DNA of 64,000 bases from Klenkia marina. GTDB taxonomy: Bacteria; Actinomycetota; Actinomycetes; Mycobacteriales; Geodermatophilaceae. The DNA lies in assembly GCF_900101025.1 (NCBI RefSeq), contig NZ_FMUH01000002.1:840135-904134 (forward strand), written 5' to 3'. Of this stretch, positions 28,904 through 37,789 are shown in pieces. A program made the translations under genes and the position numbers. The stretch's first letter is position 1; each line of letters opens with the position of its first letter. Under the pieces are notes generated by a model that ran no database searches, was not told where the DNA came from, and was given only the letters and a program-made list of their open reading frames with translations.

Positions 28904-30436
28904 GTGACGGAGTCAGCACCGTTGGCGGTGGAGCTGCGCGGGATCACCAAGCGGTTCCCCGGCGTGGTGGCGAACAAGGACATCGAGCTGCGGGTCGCCC
29001 GCGGCGAGGTGCACGCCATCGTGGGGGAGAACGGCGCCGGCAAGTCGACGCTGATGAAGACCCTCTACGGCATGCACCGCCCCGACGAGGGCCAGATCCT
29101 CCTCGGCGGCCGCGAGGTCGTCTTCAAGAGCCCGGCCGACGCCATCGCCGCCGGGGTGGGCATGGTGCACCAGCACTTCATGCTCGCCGACAACCTCACG
29201 GTGCTCGAGAACGTCGTCCTGGGCGCCGAGAAGCTGCACGGCATCGGCGGCGACGCCCGCCGGCGCATCGTCGAGATCTCCGACGCCTACGCGCTGGGCC
29301 TGGAGCCCGACACCCTGGTCGAGGACCTCGGCGTGGGCGACCGCCAGCGCGTCGAGATCGCCAAGGTGCTGTACCGCGGCGCCACCACGCTCATCCTCGA
29401 CGAGCCCACGGCGGTGCTCGTGCCGCAGGAGGTCGACGAGCTCTTCGGCAACCTGGCCGAGCTCAAGCGCGAGGGCCTCACGGTCATCTTCATCTCGCAC
29501 AAGCTCGACGAGGTGCGCAAGGTCGCCGACGCCATCACCGTCATCCGGCGCGGCACCACCGTCGGCACCGCCGACCCGCGGACGACGACGGCCAAGCAGC
29601 TCGCGGAGATGATGGTCGGCGCCGAGCTGCCCACCCCCGAGACCCGCACCTCCACCGTCCGCGAGACCCCGGTGCTGCAGCTGCGCGGGGTCACCGTGGC
29701 CGGGCCGGGCACCCGCCCCGCCGTCGACGACGTCACGCTCACCGTGCGCGAGGGCGAGGTCGTGGGCATCGCCGGCGTCGAGGGCAACGGCCAGGCCGAG
29801 CTCGTCGACGCCGTCATGGGTCTGCGCCCGCTGGCCGCCGGCACCATCGTGCTCGGTGCCGACGACATCACCTCGTGGACCACCCGCACCCGGCGCGAGC
29901 GCGGCATCGGCTTCATCCCCGAGGACCGGCACCGCCAGGGCATGCTGCTGGACGCCCCGCTGTGGGAGAACCGCGTGCTGGGCCACCAGACCGAGGCGCC
30001 GAACGCCAAGGGCCTGTTCATCGACCGCAAGGCCGCCCGGGCCGACACCGAGCGGATCATGCGCGAGTACGACGTCCGCGCCCCCGGGCCGGACACCCTG
30101 GCCGTCGCGCTGTCGGGCGGCAACCAGCAGAAGCTGATCGTCGGCCGCGAGATGAGCGCCGGACCCCGCCTGCTCATCGCCGCCCACCCGACCCGCGGGG
30201 TCGACGTCGGCGCCCAGTCGGTGATCTGGGAACTGCTCAAGGACGCACGTGCGGAAGGGATGGGGATCGTGCTGATCTCGGCCGACCTCGACGAGCTGAT
30301 CGGCCTGTCCGACACGCTGCAGGTCATGCTGCGCGGCTCCGTCGTGGCGACCCTCGACCCGCAGGCGGTCACCCCCGAGCAGCTCGGCGGGTACATGACC
30401 GGCGCCGTGACCAGCCCCGCGGGGAGCGTGCAGTGA
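28904..30436 (+). CDS. Nucleoside ABC transporter ATP-binding protein (two ABC domains)
   Basis: 510 aa. Tandem ATPase domains as in RbsA/YufO. The first has Walker A GENGAGKST and Walker B LILDEPTAVL. The second has a degenerate Walker A (GVEGNGQAE), intact signature LSGGNQQK and LLIAAHPTRGVDVGAQ, typical of BMP-linked nucleoside importers. GTG 28904 is preceded by GGGAG; ATG 28874 in frame would add 10 residues. It overlaps the next gene by 4 bp. Confidence 0.93.
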   Translation: MTESAPLAVELRGITKRFPGVVANKDIELRVARGEVHAIVGENGAGKSTLMKTLYGMHRPDEGQILLGGREVVFKSPADAIAAGVGMVHQHFMLADNLTVLENVVLGAEKLHGIGGDARRRIVEISDAYALGLEPDTLVEDLGVGDRQRVEIAKVLYRGATTLILDEPTAVLVPQEVDELFGNLAELKREGLTVIFISHKLDEVRKVADAITVIRRGTTVGTADPRTTTAKQLAEMMVGAELPTPETRTSTVRETPVLQLRGVTVAGPGTRPAVDDVTLTVREGEVVGIAGVEGNGQAELVDAVMGLRPLAAGTIVLGADDITSWTTRTRRERGIGFIPEDRHRQGMLLDAPLWENRVLGHQTEAPNAKGLFIDRKAARADTERIMREYDVRAPGPDTLAVALSGGNQQKLIVGREMSAGPRLLIAAHPTRGVDVGAQSVIWELLKDARAEGMGIVLISADLDELIGLSDTLQVMLRGSVVATLDPQAVTPEQLGGYMTGAVTSPAGSVQ

Positions 30437-31647
30437 GCGCGCTGCGCCGCACCGGTCAGGCGTTGCTGGCCCCCGCGCTGGCAGTCGTCATCGCGCTGGT
30501 CATCTCCGCCGCGGTCATGGCCGCCATCGGGGTCGACCCGGCCCGGGCCTTCTCGGTCATGGTCGACTTCGGCGACACCCCGAGCCAGCAGGTCACCGCG
30601 ATCGTCGTCGTGCTCAACCGGGCGGTGCCGCTGTTCCTGGCCGGCCTGGCGGTGGCCGTGGCGTTCCGCATGGGCCTGTTCAACATCGGCGTCGAGGGCC
30701 AGTACCGCATGGCCACCGTGGTCGCGGCCGGCGTGGGCGCCTCGGTGTCACTGCCCGGCCCGCTGCACGTGCTGCTGATCATCGTCGTCGCCATGGGCGT
30801 GGCCGCGATCTGGGCCGGCATCGTCGGCGTCCTCAAGGTCACCCGCGGGGTCAGCGAGGTGATCAGCTCGATCATGCTGAACTTCATCGCCCTGGGCCTG
30901 GCGTCGTTCCTGCTCACCGGCCCGCTGCGCGGCAGCGAGCCGGGGGCCTCGATCGTCACGACGACGGAGATCCCCGAGTCGGGGTGGTTCCCCTCGCTCA
31001 ACGGCCTGCTGGGTGCCCTCGGCCTGGCGAACCCGCCCCGCCAGCTCTACGGCTTCCTGCTGGTGGCCGTCGTCGTGGGCGTCGCCGTCGCGGTGCTGCT
31101 CAAGCGCACCCGCTTCGGCTTCGACCTGCGGGCCACCGGCCTGTCGGCGTCGGCGGCCTCGGCCAGCGGCGTGGACGCCAAGCGCATGGTCATCACCACG
31201 ATGCTCATCTCCGGCGCCGTCGCCGGGCTGATCGGCCTGCCCGACCTGCTGGGCTCCGACCACAGCTACGGCACGCAGTTCACCTCGGGGCTGGGCTTCC
31301 TGGGCATCGCGATCGCGCTGCTGGGCCGCAACAGCCCGCTGGGCATCGCCGTGGCGGCGGTGCTGTTCGCCTTCCTGGACCGCGCCTCGGTGCCGCTGCA
31401 GATCGCCAGCATCCCGTCCTCGGTGGTCACGATCATCCAGGGCACGATCGTGCTGGCCGTGGTCATCGCCAACGAGATCGCCCGGCGCATCGCCCGCCGG
31501 CAGGCCGAGTCCGGCAGCGCGGTCGCCCCGCCCGCCGCCGGCGACGGCAGCAGCCCCGAGCCCGGCAGCACCCCGCCGACCGGCCCGGCGCTGACCAACG
31601 CGACCGGGTCCGCCGGCCGCACCGAGCCCACGGGGAGCGCCCAGTGA
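30433..31647 (+). CDS. Nucleoside ABC transporter permease 1
   Basis: 404 aa. BPD_transp_2 family with about 8-10 helices. LAGLAVAVAFRMGLFNIGVEGQY and EVISSIMLNFIALGLASFL are signatures of the PnrC/YufP-like permeases. The C-terminal 45 residues are Ser/Pro/Gly-rich and soluble. GTG 30433 and the following permease gene both use GTGA overlaps, so the set is translated together. Confidence 0.92.
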   Translation: MSALRRTGQALLAPALAVVIALVISAAVMAAIGVDPARAFSVMVDFGDTPSQQVTAIVVVLNRAVPLFLAGLAVAVAFRMGLFNIGVEGQYRMATVVAAGVGASVSLPGPLHVLLIIVVAMGVAAIWAGIVGVLKVTRGVSEVISSIMLNFIALGLASFLLTGPLRGSEPGASIVTTTEIPESGWFPSLNGLLGALGLANPPRQLYGFLLVAVVVGVAVAVLLKRTRFGFDLRATGLSASAASASGVDAKRMVITTMLISGAVAGLIGLPDLLGSDHSYGTQFTSGLGFLGIAIALLGRNSPLGIAVAAVLFAFLDRASVPLQIASIPSSVVTIIQGTIVLAVVIANEIARRIARRQAESGSAVAPPAAGDGSSPEPGSTPPTGPALTNATGSAGRTEPTGSAQ

Positions 31648-32924
31648 GCACCGCCGTCCCCACCACCACGACCGCGCCCTCGCGGGGTCCGGTGACCGAG
31701 CTGTTCCTGGGCGGGGGCCGCGGCCGCCGCATCACCTGGATCCTCGTCGGCCTGCTGCTGCTCGTCTCGGCCGTGCGGGTCATCTCCGGGCAGCAGGCGC
31801 TGACGTCGTCCTCGACCATGGCCGCCACGCTGCTGCTGGCCGTGCCGCTGCTGCTCGCCGCCCTGGGCGGGCTCTTCGCCGAGCGCGCGGGCGTGGTCAA
31901 CATCGGCCTGGACGGCATGATGATCCTGGGCACCTGGGGGGCCGGCTTCGCCGGTTACCAGTGGGGCTGGCAGGGCGCCGTCGTCGGGGGCATCGTCATG
32001 GGCGCGCTCGGCGGCCTGCTGCACGCGGTCGCCACGGTCACCTTCGGCGTCGACCACGTGATCTCCGGTGTCGCCATCAACATCCTCGCCGCCGGCGTCG
32101 TCCGCTTCCTGTCCGAGAGCATCTACGTCGACAACCCGGCCGGCGGCGGCGTCACGCAGTCCCCGGCCATGTCGTCGCGGCCGCCCACGTTCTCGCTGCC
32201 CGTGCTCTCCTCGGGTCCGGACCTGCTGGGCAAGCTCGAGGACCAGCACTGGTTCCTGGTCAGCGACCTGGCCGGCGTGCTGCGCGGGGTCAGCAACGGC
32301 GTCGGGGTGCTCACCGTGCTCGCCGTCCTGATGGTGCCGGCGGCGTACCTGCTGCTGTGGCGCACCCCCTTCGGCCTGCGGCTGCGCTCGTGCGGGGAGA
32401 ACCCGGCCGCCGCGGACTCCCTCGGTGTGCCGGTCTACCGGCTCAAGTACATCGCCGTGGTCATCTCCGGCGGACTGGCCGGCCTCGGTGGCGTCTTCCT
32501 GGTCTTCATCGCCAACATCTACCGGGAGGGCCAGACCAACGGCCGCGGCTTCATCGGTCTGGCCGCGCTGATCTTCGGCAACTGGCGGCCGGGTGGGCTG
32601 GCCGCGGGTGCGGGCCTGTTCGGCTTCGCCGACGCGCTCCAGCTGCGCAGCCGCACCGGGGTGGTCGCCCTGCTCCTGCTCGTGGCGATCCTGCTGCTGG
32701 CCGTCGCGGTCGTGCAGGGCGCGCGCGGCAAGTACACGCAGGCCATCACCGCCGCCGCCTTCTCCGCGGCCTCGCTGGTCGGCTACATCACCATCGAGGA
32801 GCTGCCGGAGGGCATCGTCAGCTTCACCCCGCACCTGACCACGTTGCTGGTGCTCTCGCTGGCCTCGCAACGTCTGCGCATGCCCAAGGCCGACGGCCTG
32901 GTCTACCGGAGAGGCGAGCACTGA
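31644..32924 (+). CDS. Nucleoside ABC transporter permease 2
   Basis: 426 aa. Second BPD_transp_2 permease (LLLAVPLLLAALGGLFAERAGVVNIGLDGMMILG; GVAINILAAGVVRFLS; GLRLRSCGENPAAADSLGV; REGQTNGRGFIGLAALIFGNW). It heterodimerises with permease 1 by family analogy. Additional helices after FGFADALQLRS bring the length above the usual ~310. The stop overlaps the cdd start, tying import to catabolism. Confidence 0.92.
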   Translation: MSTAVPTTTTAPSRGPVTELFLGGGRGRRITWILVGLLLLVSAVRVISGQQALTSSSTMAATLLLAVPLLLAALGGLFAERAGVVNIGLDGMMILGTWGAGFAGYQWGWQGAVVGGIVMGALGGLLHAVATVTFGVDHVISGVAINILAAGVVRFLSESIYVDNPAGGGVTQSPAMSSRPPTFSLPVLSSGPDLLGKLEDQHWFLVSDLAGVLRGVSNGVGVLTVLAVLMVPAAYLLLWRTPFGLRLRSCGENPAAADSLGVPVYRLKYIAVVISGGLAGLGGVFLVFIANIYREGQTNGRGFIGLAALIFGNWRPGGLAAGAGLFGFADALQLRSRTGVVALLLLVAILLLAVAVVQGARGKYTQAITAAAFSAASLVGYITIEELPEGIVSFTPHLTTLLVLSLASQRLRMPKADGLVYRRGEH

Positions 32925-33334
32925 TGCCCGACGTCGACTGGGACTCCCTGCGGGCCGCGGCCCGCGAGGCCATGACGCACGCCTACGCGCCGTACTCCAG
33001 CTTCCCGGTCGGGGTGGCCGGGCTGGTCGACGACGGCCGCGTGGTCACCGGCTGCAACGTCGAGAACGCCTCGTACGGCATCGGGCTGTGCGCCGAGTGC
33101 GGCATGGTCAGCGAGCTGGCCCGCACCGGCGGGGGTCGGTTGGTCGCGGTGGCCTGCGTGGGCGGCGACGGGCAGCCGTTGATGCCCTGCGGCCGGTGCC
33201 GGCAGCTGCTGTGGGAGTTCGGCGGCGCGGAGATGATGATCGAGACGGTGTCGCTGGGCATCGTGCCGATGCGCGAGGTGCTCCCCGACGCCTTCGGCCC
33301 CGACGACCTCATCAAGGCGGCTGAGCGGGCATGA
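32924..33334 (+). CDS. cdd: Cytidine deaminase
   Basis: 136 aa. Deaminates cytidine and deoxycytidine to uridine and deoxyuridine. The zinc/catalytic motif is GCNVENASYGIGLCAECGMV (Cys ligand, Glu proton shuttle), followed by PCGRCRQLLWEF with the other two Cys ligands; this is the tetrameric all-Cys class. Overlaps with the upstream permease and downstream deoA place it inside the nucleoside uptake operon. Confidence 0.95.
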   Translation: MPDVDWDSLRAAAREAMTHAYAPYSSFPVGVAGLVDDGRVVTGCNVENASYGIGLCAECGMVSELARTGGGRLVAVACVGGDGQPLMPCGRCRQLLWEFGGAEMMIETVSLGIVPMREVLPDAFGPDDLIKAAERA

Positions 33335-34611
33335 GCGAGCACGACGCGATCGACGTCATCCGCGCCAAGCGCGACGGCGTGGAGCTGACCGGTGACCAGA
33401 TCCGCTGGGTGATCGGCGCCTACACCGCGGGCCAGGTGCCCGACGAGCAGATGAGCGCGCTGCTCATGAGCGTGTTCTTCCGCGGCATGACGCCGGACGA
33501 GCTGGCTGCCTGGACCCGGGCGATGATCGACTCCGGCGTCCGCAAGGACCTCTCGTCGCTGGGCCGCCCGACCGCCGACAAGCACTCCACCGGCGGGGTG
33601 GGCGACAAGACCACGCTGCCGCTGGCCCCGCTCGTGGCCGCCTGCGGGGTCGCCGTCCCGCAGCTCTCGGGCCGCGGCCTGGGGCACACCGGCGGCACCC
33701 TGGACAAGCTCGAGGCCATCCCCGGCTGGCGGGCCGCGTTGAGCGAGGAGGAGTACCTCGGGCAGCTGCGCGACGTCGGCGCGGTCGTCTGCGCCGCGGG
33801 CAACGACCTCGCCCCGGCCGACAAGCTGCTCTACGCGCTGCGTGACGTCACCGGCACCGTCGAGTCGATCCCGCTGATCGCCAGCTCGATCATGAGCAAG
33901 AAGATCGCCGAGGGCGCCGACGCGCTGGTGCTCGACGTCAAGACCGGCTCGGGCGCGTTCATGAAGGACGTCGAGAGCTCCCGCGAGCTGGCCCGCACGA
34001 TGGTGGGTCTGGGCGAGGTCGCCGGCGTGCACACCGTCGCGCTGGTGACCGCGATGGACCGCCCGCTGGGCCGCTCGGCGGGCAACGCCGTCGAGGTCGC
34101 CGAGTCCCTGGAGGTGCTCGCCGGGGGCGGCCCGGCCGACCTGGTCGAGCTGACCCTAGCGCTGGCGCGCGAGATGCTCGCCGGCGCCGGTCGCGGCGAC
34201 GTCGACCCCGCAGCTGCCCTGGCCGACGGCCGGGCGATGGACAGCTGGAAGGCGATGATCCGCGCGCAGGGCGGCGACCCCGACGCCCCGCTGCCGCAGC
34301 CGACCGAGCGGCACGTGGTCACCGCGCCGGCCACCGGCACCCTCACCCGGCTCGACGCCTTCTCCCTCGGCGTGGCCGCGTGGCGGCTGGGTGCCGGCCG
34401 GGCCCGCAAGGAGGACCCGGTCAGCGCGGCGGCCGGCGTCGTCTGGCACGCGTCGGTGGGGGAGCAGGTCACCGCCGGTCAGCCCCTGCTGGAGCTGCAG
34501 ACCGACGACGCGAGCCGCATCGACCGCGCACTGCAGGCCCTCGAGGGCGCCGTCGGCGTCGACACCGACGACACCGTCCTCCCCCTGGTCGTCGACCGCA
34601 TCACGTCCTGA
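33331..34611 (+). CDS. deoA: Thymidine phosphorylase (pyrimidine-nucleoside phosphorylase)
   Basis: 426 aa. Phosphorolysis of (deoxy)thymidine and uridine to base plus (deoxy)ribose-1-phosphate. DKHSTGGVGDKTTLPLAPLV is the phosphate loop, SGRGLGHTGGTLDKLEAIPG the signature, and SIMSKKIAEGADALVLDVKTGSGAFMK is conserved. A C-terminal PYNP domain is present. ATGA overlap with cdd. The products feed the PGM2-like mutase and DeoC encoded 12-17 kb downstream. Confidence 0.95.
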   Translation: MSEHDAIDVIRAKRDGVELTGDQIRWVIGAYTAGQVPDEQMSALLMSVFFRGMTPDELAAWTRAMIDSGVRKDLSSLGRPTADKHSTGGVGDKTTLPLAPLVAACGVAVPQLSGRGLGHTGGTLDKLEAIPGWRAALSEEEYLGQLRDVGAVVCAAGNDLAPADKLLYALRDVTGTVESIPLIASSIMSKKIAEGADALVLDVKTGSGAFMKDVESSRELARTMVGLGEVAGVHTVALVTAMDRPLGRSAGNAVEVAESLEVLAGGGPADLVELTLALAREMLAGAGRGDVDPAAALADGRAMDSWKAMIRAQGGDPDAPLPQPTERHVVTAPATGTLTRLDAFSLGVAAWRLGAGRARKEDPVSAAAGVVWHASVGEQVTAGQPLLELQTDDASRIDRALQALEGAVGVDTDDTVLPLVVDRITS

Positions 34612-34807
34612 CGAGCGGGGGCCCGGAGGGTCCCCCGACGAAGGACTCGTCCCTCCCCGGCGACGGGTGGCCCGGAGGGTCACCCCGAGCCGGTGGCAGC
34701 GTCGCTCGTGGCCACGGGGGTACGGCACCTGGCCGCGGTGCGACGCGGAGCGTCGCGGTGTGCACCGCACGGCGACGCGGAGCGTCGCCGTGCAATCGTG
34801 TCTCCTC
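34612..34807. repeat. Cluster of four hairpins between deoA and the ABC-2 exporter
   Basis: Two hairpins share the core CCCGGAGGG: GGGGG-CCCGGAGGG-T-CCCCC (34617-34636) and GGGTGG-CCCGGAGGG-T-CACCCC (34665-34686), 49 nt apart. Two more share GCGACGC-GGA-GCGTCGC, at 34740-34756 and 34767-34793; the latter is a perfect 12-bp stem with a 3-nt loop. The first pair probably terminates deoA transcripts. No gene is seen. Confidence 0.75.
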
Positions 34808-35689
34808 GTGAGTGCTCCCCTCGACGCCGACGCCGACGCGGCGATCAGCATCCGCGGTCTGGTGAAGCGGTACGGCGACCGCGACGCCGTCGCCGGCCTC
34901 GACCTGGACATCCGGCGCGGTGAGATCTTCGCGCTGCTGGGCCCCAACGGTGCTGGCAAGACCACGACCGTCGAGGTGCTGGAGGGCTACCGCTCGCGCG
35001 ACGAGGGGGACGTCCGGGTGCTGGGCCAGGACCCGGCGGCGGGCGGACGGCGGTGGCGCTCGCGCATCGGCATCGTGCTGCAGTCCGGTGCCGGGGACAG
35101 CCAGCTCACCTGCCTGGAGCTGCTGCGCGCGCAGGCGGCCTACTACCCCGACCCCCGCGACCCGGTCGAGGTGCTCGAGCTCGTCGGGCTGGCCGAGAAG
35201 GCCGGGGCCCGGGGCCGGTCGCTGTCCGGCGGCCAGCGCCGCCGCCTGGACGTCGCGCTCGGCATCGTCGGCAAGCCCGACCTGCTGTTCCTCGACGAGC
35301 CCACCACCGGCTTCGACCCCGAGGCCCGCCGCCAGTTCTGGTCGCTGATCCGGTCGTTGCGCGAGCTCGGGACGACGATGCTGCTGACCACGCACTACCT
35401 CGACGAGGCCGAGGAGCTCGCCGACCGGGTGGGCGTCATCGCCGGCGGCCGGCTGGTCGAGGTCGCCGTCCCGGCCGAGCTGGGTGGCCGGCAGGCCGCA
35501 CCCGCCGTCGTCAGCTGGACCGAGGACGGCGTCCGGCGCAGCAGCCCGACCCCGACCCCCACGGCCTTCGTGGCCGAGCTCGCCGGTCGGTTCGCCGGCG
35601 AGGTGCCCGACCTGGCCGTCACCCGCCCGACCCTCGAGGACGTGTACCTGCAGATGATCGGTCAGCCCGCCGAGGAGCCCGCCCGATGA
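34808..35689 (+). CDS. ABC-2 type exporter, ATP-binding protein
   Basis: 293 aa from GTG 34808; longer in-frame versions read through the hairpin cluster and are unlikely. Walker A GPNGAGKTT, Q-loop region VLQSGAG, signature SLSGGQRRR, Walker B LLFLDEPTTGFDPEAR and TTHYLDEAEELADR fit DrrA/CcmA-type exporters. The C-terminal ~70 residues form the usual variable domain. Substrate unknown. Coupled to the permease by ATGA. Confidence 0.92.
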   Translation: MSAPLDADADAAISIRGLVKRYGDRDAVAGLDLDIRRGEIFALLGPNGAGKTTTVEVLEGYRSRDEGDVRVLGQDPAAGGRRWRSRIGIVLQSGAGDSQLTCLELLRAQAAYYPDPRDPVEVLELVGLAEKAGARGRSLSGGQRRRLDVALGIVGKPDLLFLDEPTTGFDPEARRQFWSLIRSLRELGTTMLLTTHYLDEAEELADRVGVIAGGRLVEVAVPAELGGRQAAPAVVSWTEDGVRRSSPTPTPTAFVAELAGRFAGEVPDLAVTRPTLEDVYLQMIGQPAEEPAR

Positions 35690-36495
35690 GCGCGCCGTCG
35701 AGCCTGCCGTCCCTGCCCCGGGTGTTCCGGGTGCGGGCCGGCGTCGAGCTGAAGGAGTTCTTCCGGCAGCGCGAGTCGGTCGTGTTCACCCTGATGTTCC
35801 CGGTGATCCTGCTGGTGGTCTTCGGGGCGGTGCTGGACTACGAGATCGGCGGCGGGGTCAGCTTCACGCAGTACTTCATGGCCGGCGTCATCGCCGCCGG
35901 GATCCTCGGCGCCAGCCTGCAGAACATGGCCATCGGCATCGCGACCGAGCGCAGCGACGGCACGCTCAAGCACCTGGCCGGCACCCCGATGCCCAAGGCC
36001 GCCTACTTCATCGGCAAGGTCGTGCAGGTCCTCGCCGTCACGGTCGCCACCATCGCGATCCTGCTCGTGGTCGGGAAGGTCCTCTACGGCATCGACCTGC
36101 CCAGCGGCACGCAGTGGCTGACCTTCGCCTGGGTCGCGCTGCTGGGCTCGGCCGCCTGCACCCTGCTGGGCATCGCGGTCTCGAGCCTGCCCAAGAACGG
36201 GCGCTCGGCCTCGGCGATGGTCACCCCCTTCGCGCTGGTGCTGCAGTTCATCTCCGGGGTGTTCTTCCGGTTCGACCAGATCCCCGAGTGGATGCAGACC
36301 GTCGCCGCGGTCTTCCCGCTCAAGTGGATGGCGCAGGGGCTGCGCTCGGTGTTCCTGCCCGACGCGCTGGCGGCCCAGGAGCCGGCCGGGTCGTGGGAGC
36401 TGGGCCGCGTCGCGCTGGTGCTGGCCGCCTGGGTGGTCGTCGGCCTGCTGCTGTGCGTGCGCACCTTCCGCTGGCGGGACCGCGCCGACGGGTAG
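35686..36495 (+). CDS. ABC-2 type exporter, permease
   Basis: 269 aa with six helices (SVVFTLMFPVILLVVFGAVL; YFMAGVIAAGILGASLQNMA; VLAVTVATIAILLVVGKVLY; FAWVALLGSAACTLLGIAVS; MVTPFALVLQFISGVFF; VALVLAAWVVVGLLLCV). The ERSDGTLKHLAGTPMP loop is typical of DrrB-like permeases. Its TAG stop (36493-36495) is the first half of the TAGCTT -10 hexamer of add. Confidence 0.92.
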   Translation: MSAPSSLPSLPRVFRVRAGVELKEFFRQRESVVFTLMFPVILLVVFGAVLDYEIGGGVSFTQYFMAGVIAAGILGASLQNMAIGIATERSDGTLKHLAGTPMPKAAYFIGKVVQVLAVTVATIAILLVVGKVLYGIDLPSGTQWLTFAWVALLGSAACTLLGIAVSSLPKNGRSASAMVTPFALVLQFISGVFFRFDQIPEWMQTVAAVFPLKWMAQGLRSVFLPDALAAQEPAGSWELGRVALVLAAWVVVGLLLCVRTFRWRDRADG

Positions 36496-36505
36496 CTTCC
36501 CCGGC

Positions 36506-37564
36506 ATGCCCGCGCCGCTGACCCCGGAGACCCTCGCCCGCGCCCCCAAGGTGCTGCTGCACGACCACCTCGACGGCGGCCTGCGCCCGCAGACGGTGCT
36601 CGAGCTGGCCGACGCGATCGGGTACACCGACCTCCCGGCGTCCGACGCCGAGTCCCTGGGCGCCTGGTTCCGGCAGGCCGCCGACTCGGGCTCGCTCGTG
36701 CGCTACCTCGAGACCTTCGCGCACACCGTCGCGGTGATGCAGACCCCCGACGCCGTGCAGCGGGTGGCCCGCGAGTGCGCCCTCGACCTCGCGGCCGACG
36801 GCGTCGTGCACGCCGAGGTGCGCATGGCCCCCGAGCTGCTCACCGCCATGCCGATCGAGGCAGCGGTCGAGGCCATCCTCGACGGGTTCGCCGCCGGTGC
36901 GCGCGAGGCGGGCACCATCCGGGTCGGGGCCCTGCTGTGCGCCATGCGCCAGGCCGACCGCTGGGACGAGGTGGCCGGGCTCGTCGTCCGGTACCGCGAC
37001 GCGGGGGTGGTCGGCTTCGACCTCGCCGGCCCCGAGATCGGGTTCCCGGCCGACCGGCACCCCTCCGCCATCGCCCTGCTCGACCGGGCCGGCGCGCACC
37101 GCACCGTCCACGCCGGCGAGGCCGACGGCATCGAGAGCATCCGCGGGGCGCTCGAGGGCGCCCGGGCCGAGCGGCTGGGCCACGGGGTGCGCATCGCCGA
37201 CGAGGTGCCCGAGGACGGCAGCCCCCTGGGTCCGGTCGCCCAGCGCGTTCTCGACGAGCAGGTCACCCTCGAGGTGGCGCCGTCGTCCAACGTGCAGACC
37301 GGCGCCTACCCCTCGATCGCCCGCCACCCGGTCGGCCGGCTGCACCGCGCCGGGTTCGCCGTCACCCTCAACACCGACAACCGGCTGATGAGCGGGGTGT
37401 CGGTGACCAGCGAGTTCGTGGCGGTCAGCGAGGCCCACGGGTGGGGTTGGGACGACGTCGCGACCGTCACCGAGCGGGCGGTGGCCGGCGCCTTCCTCGG
37501 CGACGCCGACCGCGCGGCCCTCCTGCAGCGGGTCCGGGAGGGCTACGCGGCCCTGCGCGGGTGA
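36506..37564 (+). CDS. add: Adenosine deaminase
   Basis: 352 aa. Hydrolytic deamination of (deoxy)adenosine to (deoxy)inosine. LLHDHLDGGLRP carries the HxH zinc ligands, FDLAGPEIGFP the substrate loop, TVHAGEADG the zinc His, RLGHGVRI the catalytic His and NTDNRLMSG the Asp motif in its actinobacterial form. TAGCTT (36493-36498) stands 7 nt before ATG 36506. The product is the substrate of the PNP at 52.8 kb. Confidence 0.94.
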   Translation: MPAPLTPETLARAPKVLLHDHLDGGLRPQTVLELADAIGYTDLPASDAESLGAWFRQAADSGSLVRYLETFAHTVAVMQTPDAVQRVARECALDLAADGVVHAEVRMAPELLTAMPIEAAVEAILDGFAAGAREAGTIRVGALLCAMRQADRWDEVAGLVVRYRDAGVVGFDLAGPEIGFPADRHPSAIALLDRAGAHRTVHAGEADGIESIRGALEGARAERLGHGVRIADEVPEDGSPLGPVAQRVLDEQVTLEVAPSSNVQTGAYPSIARHPVGRLHRAGFAVTLNTDNRLMSGVSVTSEFVAVSEAHGWGWDDVATVTERAVAGAFLGDADRAALLQRVREGYAALRG

Positions 37565-37586
37565 TCACGCACACCCGTCCGCGGGA

Positions 37587-37789
37587 ATGACTCGGGCGCG
37601 ATCGCTGCTAGATTGGGCAGGTCGGCGATCGCCGGCCACACCTCCCGGGCGGTCCTGCCCGGGGTAGAGCGCATCCGTGCAGACCTCCGCGTCACCGCAG
37701 ACGCATCCTGGGGTCGCCCAGTGAGTCCCGCCTCAGGCGGGCCCGGCACCACACCACGGGACGCGCCCGATCTGCATCGGAGTCCCCGC
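37587..37789 (+). promoter_or_regulatory. Promoter and long structured 5' UTR of the DEAD-box helicase gene
   Basis: A -10 TAGATT (37609-37614) with a weak -35 near 37588 predicts a start near 37621 and a ~170-nt leader, in contrast to the leaderless genes around it. The leader contains GGCGATCGCC (37624-37633), CCCGGGC-6-GCCCGGG (37644-37663), GCGT-8-ACGC (37689-37704) and CCCGCC-tca-GGCGGG (37727-37741). A cis-regulatory RNA is plausible. Confidence 0.5.

Noticed and set aside
34391..34807. N-terminal extension of the ABC-2 ATPase reading through the hairpin cluster
   Set aside because: The open frame overlaps deoA and four hairpins, while GTG 34808 gives a normal ATPase N-terminus.
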